A stretch of 64,000 bases of DNA from Annulohypoxylon bovei var. microspora (lineage: Eukaryota > Ascomycota > Sordariomycetes > Xylariales > Hypoxylaceae), in contig MU405241.1 in NCBI GenBank assembly GCA_022836615.1, forward strand, positions 186,001 through 250,000, in the 5' to 3' direction. The position numbers and the translations under genes are program-made. This document shows positions 1 to 14,041 of the stretch, in pieces (within the stretch, counting starts at the first letter, position 1; each line of letters opens with the position of its first letter). The notes beneath the pieces were generated by a model. That model made no database searches. It saw only the letters and a program-made list of their open reading frames with translations, and had not been told where the DNA came from.

Positions 1-3000
1 TTCATCACCTTTCTCACCCCTTCGCCCCCTACTTTTATATCGATTTAACTCCTAGAATTATAAACCCAGGAACTTGGCCTCGAAGACTGTTCTTCTCAAT
101 GGCATAGGAGTGACATAGGAGTGCCTTAGCTTTGGCGAGGATGTAACTCAACTCCACTAAACTTGACAATTCAGATGGCCCTAGTTAACCGATCGTCGCA
201 TGGGGATGCAGTATGCGGCCGACAACAACTCGGAAGTAATCATATCACATATGAATGCACTTAGCTGTATGTTATTATTAATATCAACGACCTGCATATG
301 TAGGTACTCAATATATTATCTAGGTTATTACATTAAATACGAGATAGACTCTCACAGGGATCGTAAAATATGGTAGTTATTAAACCAAAAGTCTTATTTA
401 TAGCTATACAGCATTTATGTAAAGCTGTCCACCATATGAAATACATGTATCTTAAGGTTGAGCGGGAACTTAGAGTTGAGAAACTTCTACCAATAACCCA
501 AATCCTTGAAGAGTTTAATATTAACAGAACGAACGTTTGTTTCATATAAGACCTGGTCACATATCACTTCCACTAGTTACTCCGTATACATAGCACATTA
601 AGACGCGAACAAACACAAAAGAGGAGTGGATGGAAATTTTAATTTACTATTAAGACACGGGGAGACGGTCAAGCCAGTGCTAGTAGCCATATGCATATAT
701 GCAAAGGATAGATCAATTCTAAGAGACGTTTTAGAACACTAGGTACTAGTCGTATCCTTTTACACTGTTTCCCTTTCAAGGGGTTTGCCTCGGAATTAGA
801 TATACGCGCATACATTTAAGTATAGACCTAGGTTAGATAAGTAATACAGTACAGAACATTGAAATACTTAAATTCATATACTACACAGTTAAGTGTCGTA
901 ATATTCGATCATGATGAGTTAGTTTTCATATTGAGTATTAATGTTGCTAAGGTAGGAGAACAATTTGTATGCGAGTACAGTGTATATACAATGTATAGAA
1001 ATGTTTAGTGTCACAATTACGTCTTTCAAACTGTAAGTTAGAGCAGGTAATTGCTTGTTTAGATAGTTGAGCTTCCTCTTTACGTTGTGACAGATGGTGT
1101 CCCATGCATTGGAAAATTTCTACTTAATCATAAACTTTATACAACTACGGCTTCCTTCTAAGACCACTGCATAACAACTAATACAACCTCAGAATTATAT
1201 ATAATCATGATCATCTCTTCAGATGGGTTTATTCATTATGACCCAAAACATCCATGGCTAGCAAGGGAACATCGATGATGCAATGGGTCTTAACCATTAT
1301 CATCGTTACCACCATCTCATTCATATCCATATTTAACGAAGGCAATTTCTCACAGAAACTATACAATACTCAGTCTCCATTCTATTTTAACGACTAGAGA
1401 TTCCAACCATGCGATATTAAATTCCGTCTACTTGGACATTTATATACCTAGTTACATTACATAACTCTCGATTATAACGTCAATTGAGCCGAATCGCAAG
1501 TAACCGGACGCGGGCTTAGGTGGTATGCCCATCGCCATTCTATCTGGGGACTCTTATCAAGCCGCTCGCGTATTGGGAAATTCTCTATTATGTCCAGGCA
1601 AACCTAGCAGCTAAGCTGGTTGGAAGGAAATCAGGCAAAGGTTTATCCAAAAGGATGATAAGCATCATACTGGTCATCAAGTATGGCTTAAATGTACTTC
1701 GGTGGTGCTCCTGGAGCAGCAGATGAGAACCACATACTCGCAATTTGCTCCTCATTAAACAAGGAACACCGGAGGGAACGGCACAACTTCGATACCGACC
1801 TTCATCCTGTTCTTCCTATGTTCTCTTGTTGCTTTTTTCAAAGACAGTTTTGTTGAATCAAACATGGAATCTAACACATAACACACAATACCACATATTT
1901 ACAAAGCACTTACAACACTCTGCACATGATGTCAACGTCTCCCTCAGCATCTACATACCTGAGAGACTCTCCAAAAGCAGGCCTTACAGTCCCTCGGCTA
2001 CGACAACAGGCAGAAGCTCGACTCCAGGAACTTGGGTGTGCAAAATAAACACACATCAGTTTCTCGTTCCTTCTCTACTTTTGTCTCCCCTATGGGAAGT
2101 TGGTCGGTCTTCCCATGGATGCAGCTAATAGGTGCCTGCGTAATGAACCCTCATCTCTAACAATAAGCCGAAGCTTTACGGTACCAAGTAGTCCGAGGGC
2201 GAAAGCGACAGCGCAAGTTTCACTCTCGCCTGGTATGCTCCTGGATTCGGGTATTCACGTTTCTCGGTAGAGAAGTTCCCGTTGATTCTTTGAAGCTGGA
2301 GAGGACGCCGATGGTGATTCGTCGCCTACTACGTATCCTCGGTCCAACTCAGAGGACCTGGGATGACACTCGATTTCTGCGATAACTTCTTATACAACCC
2401 TAAGAACTCATTGCACCTACTATATAAAGCAGCCTATTAAACATTTTATCTCCAATTTTCACTTTTATTCTTTAGTTCCAACCGACACGGTCGATCGAAC
2501 TGGGGAATGTCGATGGGGGTTGCGGGGAGATCTTTCGCAGCGACCGTGACGAACTCTTCGGTGGCCTGAACATCGTCTCACCTAATGGAGGACCTTTTTC
2601 AGCTCCATCCCGTGTCAAAGCACCTATTGTAAGGGTTGATGCTGGAAGACGAACTTTTTTACTTCTTAGTTTTGACGAAAGGATGGGAGGAAGATAACTC
2701 TGTGGGGATGTTAGGTGACTTAAGGGATTAGAGAAATTCCCCTCGTTTTAGGTCAAAGTCTGGAACTTAAGGAAAACAACGATAGACCGGTCTTGGCCAT
2801 GTGGCTTGTGATAGCAGCTGTCGGGACTGTGGTACTTGCAGTGGCTACCGAAGGGGATATACCTGGACTGGTTGGGAAGGGTTATCTAGAACTGGATAAT
2901 TAGAGCATCCAACATTCCTGCTACAGCCCCGAAGAAGTGGCGGTGGTAGACAGGCGAGTTTCCTGTGTCGATACCGCCATAGGCAGGATAGCCGAGTGAG

Positions 3001-3389
3001 GGAGTAGGGACGTGACAACCTTGCTTTCCCATGGGGCAAACTCGGAGGTCTTGTGTATAAGCTAGACGAGACGAATCCGTACTATTAGAAACACAATAAT
3101 AGCTTTTGACGGTGTATTACGTGGAGCGGAGCAACTTCACACCTGAACCAGACATACTTGCTAACCTAGACATATCAGTTGTCTTGCCACGCTCTCCTAC
3201 GTTATTAGCACATAAAGGACGACGAGAGTCAACTACCTACCTACACATACTACGATACAGCATTAATATTTCTAAGTTAGACTAATAGTGGAAGAGGGGA
3301 ACTACGGTGATCCGAATGGGATGAGAACTACAGACCAGGAATTAGGCTAGGAAGTATAGAAATCGAAACATTAAAACCCTAACAACGAA
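1..3389. other. Gene-poor AT-rich stretch
   Basis: I see no gene here. Open frames are short, lack recognisable domains and lack plausible splice partners. The segment around 2460-3060 is somewhat more GC-rich than its surroundings, but I found no reading frame in it that I recognise. Confidence 0.6.
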
Positions 3390-3391
3390 TA

Positions 3392-3743
3392 CCGCCTTTT
3401 TTTGAATATTCTGCGTTCGTGGTGACCCATTTTAAAATGGCTTTAGCCTTATTGAGTTAGTAAAACCTGGGGTTCATTCAACAACACCTGATTAAACTGT
3501 CCCCACTCTTTCTATTGAAAATTTTTCCTAATCATGCCAAGCCACGCTAAAAATCAGCAGCCAATAGCCCCTTAAAGATAAGTTATCAATTTCTTACTAA
3601 ATTCTTACTAATCATCTTATCATTTCTTATCGGATTCCTTTTGATATTAGAATTAGTAGAGCCTCACGCCTACGCTAGCTGTAATAGGTATAACGCGCTT
3701 AAAAGTGGGTCACCACGAACGCAGAATATTCAAAAAAAGGCGG
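3392..3743. mobile_element. MITE with TA target duplication (Tc1/mariner-like)
   Basis: The two ends are perfect inverted repeats for 38 bp, each beginning CCGCCTTTTTTTGAATATTC. They continue imperfectly for about 7 bp more. A TA dinucleotide flanks both sides (3390-3391 and 3744-3745), the target duplication typical of the Tc1/mariner/pogo superfamily. The 352-bp element has no coding capacity, so it is a non-autonomous miniature element. Its near-identical termini suggest a fairly recent insertion. Family assignment rests only on the TA duplication. Confidence 0.85.
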
Positions 3744-3810
3744 TACTTATGAGTATTTGCTATGCATAGCTGTGATGGGATACAAGTGAACAACTTGGTC
3801 AAGAAACTAA

Positions 3811-3828
3811 CAGACAGACAGACAGACA
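3811..3828. repeat. (CAGA)n microsatellite
   Basis: About four and a half CAGA units in tandem, just downstream of the MITE. Of no evident function. Confidence 0.8.
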
Positions 3829-4278
3829 TGCTTGATGTGAGCAACTCCCCTTTAAATCCAATTTTAAATCACGGTTTCCAAGACTCCCATTTCAGTCGCT
3901 AACTACATCGATTCAAAAGGATATAGAAAATGGTTTAACCACGATATTAATTCCATTATTACTTGCGAATGCGCTCGAAACTCGGCACCACTTCCAAACT
4001 TGGTTTTCGTTAGATGTAATCCAAGATACTAATATGGCTCTGCTTGCTTGCTTGCTTCAGCAGTTAAGCTTTTGTTTTGAAAAATCCCTTTGCCTCCGAA
4101 ATGATTTCCCGTGTACCAAACCCAGATGTAGATATTCTCTGGCCCGTTTGATTGAGTTGCCCCCTTCTCCTGTCAGAATATTTAATGCGATATATTATGT
4201 ATATAGTCTTAATGAAAACATGGCCGTCCCAAGTATATGCAGAAATATGACAACACTTCGCTACGTGCTGACTGGCTT

Positions 4279-7200
4279 CTATAATTGACCGGACAATAAC
4301 GCCTCAGTTGCTAGTTGTGCTGTTAGTATTCAGGTCGTTGTAATAGGGAGGAGGAAAGAATACATACCACTGTTGATGTATAACCGCTTGGAATCGAGAG
4401 AGACGTTGAACCGCCTTTCTAATTCTTGCTTGATACCCTTCTTCGTCACGGTCATGAGATCCGCCGTGCGTAGGATCTCGCGTATTTCCGCCAGTAGAGC
4501 ATCGTCGCTTGGCATACCGGCGAGGTTAGACATCTCTACGTCGTGCTGGTTGCCGAAGAACTGCGAGCCGCCGAAATGGCTCATCCGGTTTTCGGTCGGG
4601 GCGAAAGACATGCGACTCATGTGATTGGCGTTCTTCATGTCGTATGGCGGGACCATGCCGGTGGTGGATCCCGGACGCGACGCTGCGTATTGGTACTCAG
4701 CGACGCCCAGGTGCATACCAGGTTTGGTTGCGTAGCTGAAGCCGCTGATCTCAGAGCGGGTATCATCTCCCCCTCGGCTGGTCTGAGCCTCCCATAGCTC
4801 GGCCTGGTACTCTTCCCACTTCTTGCGTGGGATCGAGGCAGGGTCGAATTTGCCTTCATCTGTGACGACGACCTTCTTGCCCTTCTCTCCGGCGACGACA
4901 CGAGTGTTACCCCAGTTGAAGTCGTCCATGTGCCAGAAGGCATATAGGGGTAGACCGAAGGAGAAAACCGGAACAGCGACAATGTACATCAACATCCATC
5001 CAATCATTTCCCACTTACGACGCAGTATGAAAATGATAGCCTGGAGACCGTAGATGGCGCCAAGCATGATGAAAGCTGTTAGTGGAATGACCGAAGTTGA
5101 GGTGCAGACTAATACGACGAGGTACACGATGTAGGCTATCGTCACAGGTTGGACGACTGTAGACAACAGATCAACGAACACGATGAAACGCATGCTGAAG
5201 CAGCAGAAACCGCAAAGTTGAGCCATAGGGATAAGTTCCACCAAGTTATGCACGGTTGAGTTAATCCAACGACGTCGCTGGGAGAGGAACACTTGCCAGG
5301 AGTCGGGAGCAATGGTCCAGGCGTGGGCGCTGAAGATATACTTCGTCTTGTATTGGGAGTGGAACTTGAGGAGTAAAGTCGTTAGGTAACGATCCTCACC
5401 AAGATGAAGCAGGTTCTTCATATGCAGGGTATCGACACGGATCGTTGAGTAGTTCTCCACGACTTCGCGGCTGACGAAGAGAGGCTTGCCCGACTCAGCC
5501 GCGCGAATACGGTACATAGAGAAACAACCAGGCAAACAAGTGACACTGCCGAACAGACTCTCGAAAGCCTTGACCAAATTGTGCGAGATGTAGTACTCGT
5601 AGACCTGGATCATAGTAACGAAGGAAGACTTTGCGTTCGTGAGGGCCGTTTCACCACATACAGCGATCAGCCGTGTATCGTCCAAGAAAGAGGAAACCAT
5701 GCGTGTAGCCGAGTCGGGTGCCACGACCGTATCAGCATCGATCTGAAGCATGAACTCGTAAAACGTGGGGTTTACCCCAATAATGTTCCGAATTTGGTGA
5801 TACATCTCTAGCTCTAACGGGCTCATGGCCATGTTGTAGTGGACACGGTTGAGGAAGCGCATCATGACCATCTGCGAATCTCGCTTACCACGGTTTCCAG
5901 GGCGAGAGACTTCGGACGGCTTGCCAACCTTAACGACAACCATAAAAGGGACGATATGGCCCTGGACCTCGTATAGACCGGAGTAGACCTTGCCCATATT
6001 ATGCTGTTTGAGACCTTCACCAAGGGATTCGAAGCTTAGCGGCTCGGGGTCTACAGTCTCAGAGACGCCGAGAATATCGAGAACAATACGAGGGGTTGGC
6101 CTGTCATTGCCTTGACCGATAATCATACCATCACAAATGACAACGAGCAGTTTGCGTTTGTCATCATAGCGCATACGAGCGGCCGAGTCGATGGCACGAC
6201 GCAAAGAATCCTCGTCTTCGGTATATGCTGGGATTTGGCAGATGACAAACTTGTCCAGATTTTCCGGGATATTCTTGCCTCCGAATTGAAGAGCGGCGAA
6301 GAATTTGAATCCGATGATACAGCACAGCAAGATAGAAACAGCAAGAATGAGATACTGAGCGAACTGGCACTTGGTCGAATTTCGGGTATCAACATCACCG
6401 ACGTAGAAGAGATTGTCGAGACATAGTTGCATTCGCTCACGCATACCAGAATCGATATCGAGAGCGTTCCAGAGCTTTGTCACATCAGAGCCGGCCTTCT
6501 GTTGGAAGAGATCGACGACTAAGTCGCTCATGAAGTTGACAATGTCGGGGTCGGTTGGCATGTCTTCACCCTCTCTAACAACAACGTGTCGACCACCAAC
6601 AAGGTACTTGGTGAGATCGTATACACGGTCATTTAGAATAGCGATGGAGTTTCGCTTAGTTCCGAGGGTTGCGACGTATTCCGCCGAGTAACCAATCGTA
6701 CCCTTCTTCCAGGATTTCAACATTTGCATTTTCTCGTAGAACCAGAATGGTTGAGGAAGGTCGGTGAAAGAGCGGAAGTCATGGTAATGAGAGTTGAGAT
6801 CCTGGCTGCTAACGACATTGGCCGAACCAGAGACGTTTGTTGTCTTGTAGTCCAGCGTGACAGCAGGGTTGACCGACCCATCCTTGCCTTTACATAAGGC
6901 TGATACCTGGACGGGGAATAAGGCGGTAATGTCCAACCCGCCATACTGTGTCAAAGACTTGGTAGCTAGATAAGGAGGGTAATGGGCAGGAGCATAACTG
7001 CTGATATCAAAAACTTGACCGCGAATGGAGGCGTAGGCAGTGTTTCCATCTTGGCCATCATAAGCTGAAAGTTCCGAGGAGCTGAAGACATACTGTTTCG
7101 GGCAGATGACTTGAGGGAAGACAACGATGAAGAATGCGGCGAATAAACAACAGAGCCAAATCATCATGTTGATAGCCACCTTTTCTCGCCAGGCCACCCG

Positions 7201-9989
7201 AACATCCTTGCGAGGCATCCTACCCATCCAGCGGATGAGAAAATCGGGAATGAACCAGGTCATGAGGTAGACGATGAAGACCCATCGCCTTCGGCTAGGA
7301 CTATCCTTAAACTCCTCGACCTCTACTAGGGACTTCTCGTTTCCACGTTCGGCCATCTGTTCTCTGGTATCTAGATTCTTGAACATGTCACCAGCTCCGA
7401 AGGCCGAAGCGCCGGCATCAGAACGTGCGTCGATATCTCCACTGCCAAAGTACCCTCCTCGTTGCTTGTCAGTGTACTGCGGCGTGTTACCGACGGAGAC
7501 TAATCGTTCCTTGGAGGCCCCAAATGGCTCGCCTGGACTAGATCCGTCACCAGCCTCGGACGCGTACCGATTAGAGGAACCGTCACCTAACTGGGCAATC
7601 TCCATCCAGCAGCGCTCGCTAAGGAATATACCGGTAGAGCCGATTTGTACTTCGTTACTCGGCCATTGTTTATTCTGGATAACGGCTTCAACCTTCTCTC
7701 GCTCGCTACCGACGAGAATAGCCTCTGCATCGTTCAGGCCAAGGAACTCGCCGAAGGGTAAGAACAAGCTGAAGTCAGCCGACCTAAGTCGTTGACTTAT
7801 CTCAGCGATGCCGAACGTCTGCACTTGGGTACGAACACATTTGCTGTCAAATTGGTTCGCAATTCGCCTATCGTTAGGCTTGAGACAGAACACGAAATAG
7901 GCGTTGGTGTTCGGCGCGGTAATCGCCTGCTTCACATTTTCAAGCGAGGATAGAAATTGGCCAGATGCCCCCTGTTCCGAATGGTGCATACTAGTTTTCC
8001 TTCCCTCGCCTCTTGCTCGGCTCTCGCCCCTGTTGTCTCCTGCCTCGCTGCCAAAATCGTCTACAGAGTCTTGTCGGCGCGGTTTCCGAGATCCCATACG
8101 GCCAGTCTTCCTAGACATGACGCTGGGCGCTCGCATAGGCTTAGAGCTTACAGATGCTTGCATGACAGTAGTTCTTTCTTGGGGATGCATGACTGTTTGC
8201 AGGGCCTCTTGTCCAAAAAGACGGGCGACAAATTCACTCTTGCTCGACTTGATCAAGTTCATCACGTCGCTGGAGATGACTTCACCGTTCTCCTCGACCA
8301 GGCCCTTGATGGGATAATCAACCTCACCAGCGAAATGCTTCACGGTGAAAGTGGCTAAAGTATTCTCTGACATGAAATTGCTTCCAGGTAGTCTGGCTGT
8401 TGCAGAACCCACGTTGATGGCTGGGTTCTTACCCTCGAAGCGCTTCCTTAAACTTTCCAGAAGCTGCATGTCGGATCGGTGTCGCCTGGTCTGGTCATCT
8501 AGAATACTTAGCATACCGTTCCCGGGTTTCAGAAGCCCTTTGACGGCATCTGAGTTGTCGAAGTAGCTCGTCGCCGGAACTGTGACCTCTTCAGTATCCA
8601 GCATGTCGGCCTTCCTGTCGAAGAAATTTTGAAGAGTTAGATTATACAAAGATTCAACGGCAGCATTGCTGAGCAGCTGGTCAAGAGCGGAACCAGTCGA
8701 AGATTGCTGAGAAAAGCCAGGGAAATCGATGATATTGATGGTGTTAGCAATCGACTCCTCCGGCGCGCATATCTTCTGGTTGATGTTCTCGATCACGTAG
8801 GCAACTAGAAGGGAGTACAAAGTTCTAGCAAGCTCGTCGGCGTTAGCGCGGGCACCGTTGGGATCTAACATGACCGTCACGCGTTCGCGATGGATCATCT
8901 TGGTCTTGTATCCCATGGTGTTCTGAAGGTCTTGGGAGCTGACCCCGAGGAAAGCGGCGATAATTCCTAGCACATCCTTGTTTCTCGCAGCCGTGATATT
9001 CTGGCCACCTTCATGAGAGAAACCACCACTGTCATCCGCAGTAGCAGTGGTATTCGAAGTTGTCTCGAATTCTAGCTGTCCGATGTGCAGGATACAGGCT
9101 AGTATCTGACAAACCTCAGCGATCTCGCTTCTTGGAAACTCCAACTTTCGCAAAGCCGTCTTAAAAAGCTGAAACCCTTCAGCATCGTTGATTCCGACTT
9201 TGAGTTGGGTGGGATGTCCGAGATATTTCCAACGTCTTTGCCCGGCCGCATCTCTCGGCGTGTCAATACCCAAATGTGTCTTCTCTGCCTCGCTGGTTCC
9301 CGAGAGAAGATAGTATAAAACATGGAAATTACGCTCGCCAGTTGGCACATCGGTAATTCTACTTCTTTCCAGACGATGATCTAGCAACTTTCCACCGATT
9401 AGCATAGGGTTGGTGGTCGCAGCCGTGTCATATTGAAGTTCGTAAAACAGGCCGGCCTTAGAAGCAGTCGGTGTTGTCGCGGTCTTCGTGGTAGTAAGAG
9501 TATCGAAAACATACGCAGCAAGGGAAATCTTGCTCGACAGTGGCGTGGAGGACTTGTTCAGGAGCGAAGTCAGCAGATGGGATCGGATAGTGGTTTTACC
9601 AGAGCCGGATTCGCCTCTATTTCTACTGTTAGTGTTTCGCTCTTCACTGCAATACCTAAGGTTTCTACTCCGCTAACGTACAGAAATATGATCGCTTGGT
9701 TTTCCGTGCGATGTCCCAGTCTAAGAAAAGCTCTGTCGGCCATGTCTTCGGCGCCGGCCATGGCGCTGCCTTCCTTACCTCCATCGAGGCCTTTGGTTGA
9801 CGAGGTGTACGTGTTTAGGGAGACGAGGGCATGGGAAGACAATCGAGCCGTCGGGATGGAGACATGGAAACGACTGGCGAGATGTGCTGTCAAGTGAGTA
9901 TCGGATTGGAGATGAGTAGGCAGAGAGGGCAACGACGGTTGTGTGTGAGCCCCTCCGCTGCCACCCATCGATGGGAGGTTGAGAGTCAT
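4279..9989 (-). CDS. chsV: Class V chitin synthase with myosin motor-like domain (CsmA/ChsV type)
   Basis: Membrane-bound UDP-GlcNAc polymerase for cell-wall chitin at hyphal tips and septa. I place exons at 9989-9682, 9616-4368 and 4310-4279, giving 1862 residues, normal for the class. Splicing is supported because the first junction creates the P-loop GESGSGKTT (about residue 103) and the last replaces a read-through tail with a family-typical ending, ALLSGQL and stop. Order of domains: myosin head-like (about 1-780, with a usable ATP P-loop), a pair of membrane spans near 875-930, a cytochrome-b5-like segment near 970, another span, the CHS2 catalytic core from about 1220 (EDRYLTTL near 1508, QRRRW near 1549), C-terminal membrane spans and a DEK_C domain at the tail. 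The start at 9989 fits the conserved SLPSLPTHLQSDTHL N-terminus. It is transcribed away from the class VII gene, a linkage known in other filamentous ascomycetes. Confidence 0.95.
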
Positions 9990-12900
9990 ATTGGATGAAG
10001 GGCCAAAGGCTGGCGCCTATCAACGGACTGACGACTCAGTAGAGTTTGCCCAGCGCCGGATGACGCTTCGTGTGCTTTAAGAAAGGGATATCGATTCGGA
10101 TTCGGAAAGATTACGGCAAACTTTTGCAACGAGCGAAGAGGTTATTCCCCTGATTTCTATGGTTCTTTGTGTTAAGGATGATATGACGGATTATCTTCAA
10201 CACCAGCAACCAAGAATTACGCGTAGCGAATGTACATTGGCATACAAAAAACGAGTGTATATCGATTAAAAACGAAAAGCGATGGGAAACAAACGAGAAA
10301 AGAGAAAAGCCAAAAAAAAACTTGAGGCTCTCTCCAAACAGTTGCTTCTCGGGTGGTCGGTTCGATGAAAGGAGACTTGAGATTCAACACGGACGGAATC
10401 GCCCTTGGTCAAGTTTATTTTTGTAAACTACGTAGGTACTTGAGTGTACAGTGCACGGCTAACTACAGCTGCCCTCAATCCAGTCCTGGCCAAGTACACA
10501 GGCTAGTCCAGGTGACAGGGATCCCGAGGCGAGGATTCACATCATACGAAGTCTTGAGGAGGGTACGCTGTGACCCTTTTGCCTGTCATTGGCTTACGTT
10601 TTACCTTCCAACCCTCGCTAGCAGGCTAGTCGCGGACGGCAGATTTAGGTAATGTACTCCGTATGACATACAGTGCCCTAGTACCTTATGCTAAGCATTA
10701 ATGTTAGCACGTTTAGCAGGTCTCACGAACCCATTGGATCGAACCGCCCGGAATTTTCTTGGATACCTGCATGATGGATGCGAGACGAGGATGTACGACC
10801 TTCTTCTGGTGGTCCCGAAGCCTCGACTTTCCTTCATCTAACTAATAGACCTAAACTCCTATGAGCATTATGGTCATTCTCTGATCTTTGCTTTCTTCTC
10901 CACGTCAAAATCGATCATCGACTTCAATTAAAAAATGCCTGAAAGCCCAAGGAGCTGAGAAGTAGGGTAATGGAACGTTTCTTTACCCCTAACTTTCTTG
11001 CGAGATCTAAGGAATCTGACCCATAAGACCCATAGGTCCCATATTAACCCATACCAGACCTAGCGCCTGAACGGAGCTAGCCAGCAGGGGGCTCGGATTT
11101 CCAATAAATGAAAGTCCAGACGCTGGCAATCATATGGAAACCCCGGGAACAATGACAACATCGCTTTCAGGGGTCGAAAGCCGGTAACGTTGGACTTGCC
11201 GTATTTTGGCATCGTAAATCTTTCCCATCAAGATGGAATCTAGCTAAGAACGATCTAGGCCATTGAAAACCAAGGTGTTGATAACTACATCATATGTCGT
11301 TTTATATGAATGTGAAGATGTAGTAGGCAATTCAGAATGAAGTGTTGATGTATACAGTGGGAATAGACTTTTGTTTACATCCCACGTTCCTGATATATTA
11401 TGCAGATAGATTGGCGCATGTCAGCAATTTGAGAAAAACACCGGCGGCGGCGGCACCAATAGTGGGAGCAGCATTACTTACCTAGGTAGGTACATATTCA
11501 CGGTTGTATGTCTCAGACAAAATCAACAAACAAACCCACGGTTGCCGTCAAGATTGACCCCGCGGTTCCGAATTCGATCTGCATACCTCTACTTTTTTCT
11601 AATGTTTGAATGAACTACTAGCATGATAGTTTTGATAGGCTGATAGGTTGTCGTTGACTGGACGAACGAGACAACTACTCAAGTAAGAACAGCCTGCATG
11701 GTGACATACGCATATCTCATATGTAACAAGAGCCTCGGGTTTGGTTAGGACATCGTCGTACAGGTAAACTATGGTTGGCTGCATATCGACACACGATCTC
11801 TACAAAACGGCAACACCTACAGGTAGCAATAGTTGATTTTATGCCGTGTCAGCTCAAAAGGCTTTCGAATAAAGCAACATCTACATTGACAACGCCTCTG
11901 AGGCTTGTGAAGGATGCAATGGCTTGCTGTCAACCAACACGATTAATATACACGATATAAATAATATAGACTACTAGGTAGATAGCCGCTAAGCTGACGA
12001 GAGACTATAGTTAACCTGAATACCTGAGGTAGCAGGGAATTGGCTATTAGACTACATGTTGCTTTTCTTAACAACTAAGAGAAGATATTCAGACCGAAAG
12101 GTGCAGTAAACTGTATTGTGTCCCGTAGCATCTAATGTGTAAATCTATGAGTATACACAGGAGTGGGATGATTCGCTCACTTTGGCTTGTCGTCGGCTAA
12201 CGTGCTACAAGAGATGCAAAGGTCAGGGGAATAGAGTTACAAAATGACAAGTCACACCAAAAAAGACTCCCGTCAATATGCAGAGCAGCAAGGTTAAGGT
12301 TATTCGCGAAGCCGGACTGAATTAAACATCCGCCAGACCTAACTACTGACTACCTACACACTACACACCTATTGACATACATACTTAACTGTCCTCTTAT
12401 CCTACCGTTGTACTCATCAACGATGATGTCGTTTTTTCGAGACAAGCAATGGAAAAGTCTTGAAAGTCTTGAAAGTCTTGGCTAGGAAAGCGACCTAAAA
12501 TGGGTTGTTCTCGTATTGACGAGGTGTGTGTATGCATAATGATTTTTATGTGGCTGTGGCAATTGGAGCACCTGGGCAATTGGAGGGCATGAGACAAGAA
12601 TAATACATAAAAGTGGTGCGAACGGGTTCGAGAAGGCTAATCGACTCAATCGACTGCCATTCCCATTTGGCCGCTTCGTATTTCCTTCTCCGCCCCTCTC
12701 ACCAAGAATGGCGACCAAACGGTCTAACACGCGAACGCTCGCAGGACCTAGTTCGTGTAAAACCAGAATCATCCCATGCCAATTTGTCATGCGATAAACA
12801 AACCAACCGATTGTCTGTAATGTCATTTGTCCAATGCTTCTGCCACGTCGGTTCTTGTAGTTCTCTCGCAGTTCTCGTCCCGAACTTGCATATTGTAAGT

Positions 12901-14041
12901 ACCAGATGTAGGTACAGGTCTGTAGGATTCTGTATGTAGGTGGTAGTCATTTAGTTCTCTTCTTGCTTCCCATCGGCTTCGATACAAATCTCGTTACTCC
13001 TGCTGTCTCGCTGTCTCGTTATCCCGTAACTCGATCAGTGATCATCTTGTAATTCCTTGATGAAATCCCTGTGACGCTTCTGAATCGGGGAACTCGGGCG
13101 GAGCTCTGGAGAGACCTCCTAAAGTGACCAGGGGGTTTCCCAGCTCTTTCTCTTTCAATGTTCCCTTAGACTACCAGACTACTTCAATATTTAGGTACTG
13201 TACCTTACTAAATACTAGGCTCACCTAGGTACCCAGCTGGTATTAATAGGGTCTGTGAAAAAGAAGAAGGATCAGCACGCCTCAATGCCAAAGCCGGCAC
13301 TATCGCGATTTGCACTATAAGCCTATAGTAATCTGTTAGCGTAGGTACAGCTGTACCTCGTAATTGTCTAGCTCACTTGCCAGCTTTGTTAGCCTTTCTA
13401 AGAGCCTCCCCAGGGGGAGGGAAAAATTAGATACTCACTAGTCTATTCTAAGCCCTATGCCAAGAGATTATTGTCACACTGTGCTTTGTACCTTTTCGAG
13501 GTGTACCGATCTGCCCATATTTTCTTGCACCTTTTTTCATCATAGGGAGCATTATCCCAATTATCCCACAGCGCTGAGGTCTCCCTGTCTCATAGTCCTT
13601 GTTGTGTTGCCTTGTTGCAAGCGTCAACTTGTTGTCGTTTTTCTCTTGTTTTTACCCATTTCCAATCTTCTCATCTGTCACCTCACTCGCTTTGGTGACG
13701 ATAGTCTATCGCTTCTAATAATTGCTATTGCTTGTAATTGTCTTATAGCGTTGGGTAAAGGGGTTTGTTGCTCAGCGAACCACTCCATCTCGATCATCAC
13801 CCCCGATAATACTATCCACTTCCCGAGAACCTATTCGACATACCTTCGTTACTTCCCGTCGATCTCCTCTATAATATCATAAAAACTCGGCAGTCTTTGG
13901 GCTCCTTAAAGAGTATATGAACACCGTACTTCGAATTCGGCGCCGATATCCATATAAACATTAGATCGCTTTAGCAATAAATTCGGAGTGAACGATCGCC
14001 GTGATTGTCCGGGAGGACAACACGTTTCCAACGAGTCCAAC
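9990..14041. promoter_or_regulatory. Shared divergent intergenic region of the chitin synthase pair
   Basis: About 4.05 kb separate the two start codons. The part next to the class VII gene (13450-13980) is pyrimidine-rich and looks like a long 5' leader. A 9-10 bp unit (gaaagtctt) is repeated three times near 12450-12479. A 141-codon open frame at 13457-13882 shows no domain and is best read as leader sequence. I recognise no other gene. Regulatory function is inferred from position only. Confidence 0.55.

Noticed and set aside
5581..8358. Several open frames of 70-170 codons antisense to the class V chitin synthase
   Set aside because: They are shadows of the long coding exon and show no independent domains or splice structure.
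10690..10770. tRNA-like T-arm sequence (GGTTCGATCC on the minus strand)
   Set aside because: No matching D-arm, anticodon stem or acceptor stem could be folded around it.
13457..13882. 141-codon open frame upstream of the class VII chitin synthase
   Set aside because: Pyrimidine-driven composition rich in Cys, Leu and Ile, no domain, and located where the 5' leader is expected.
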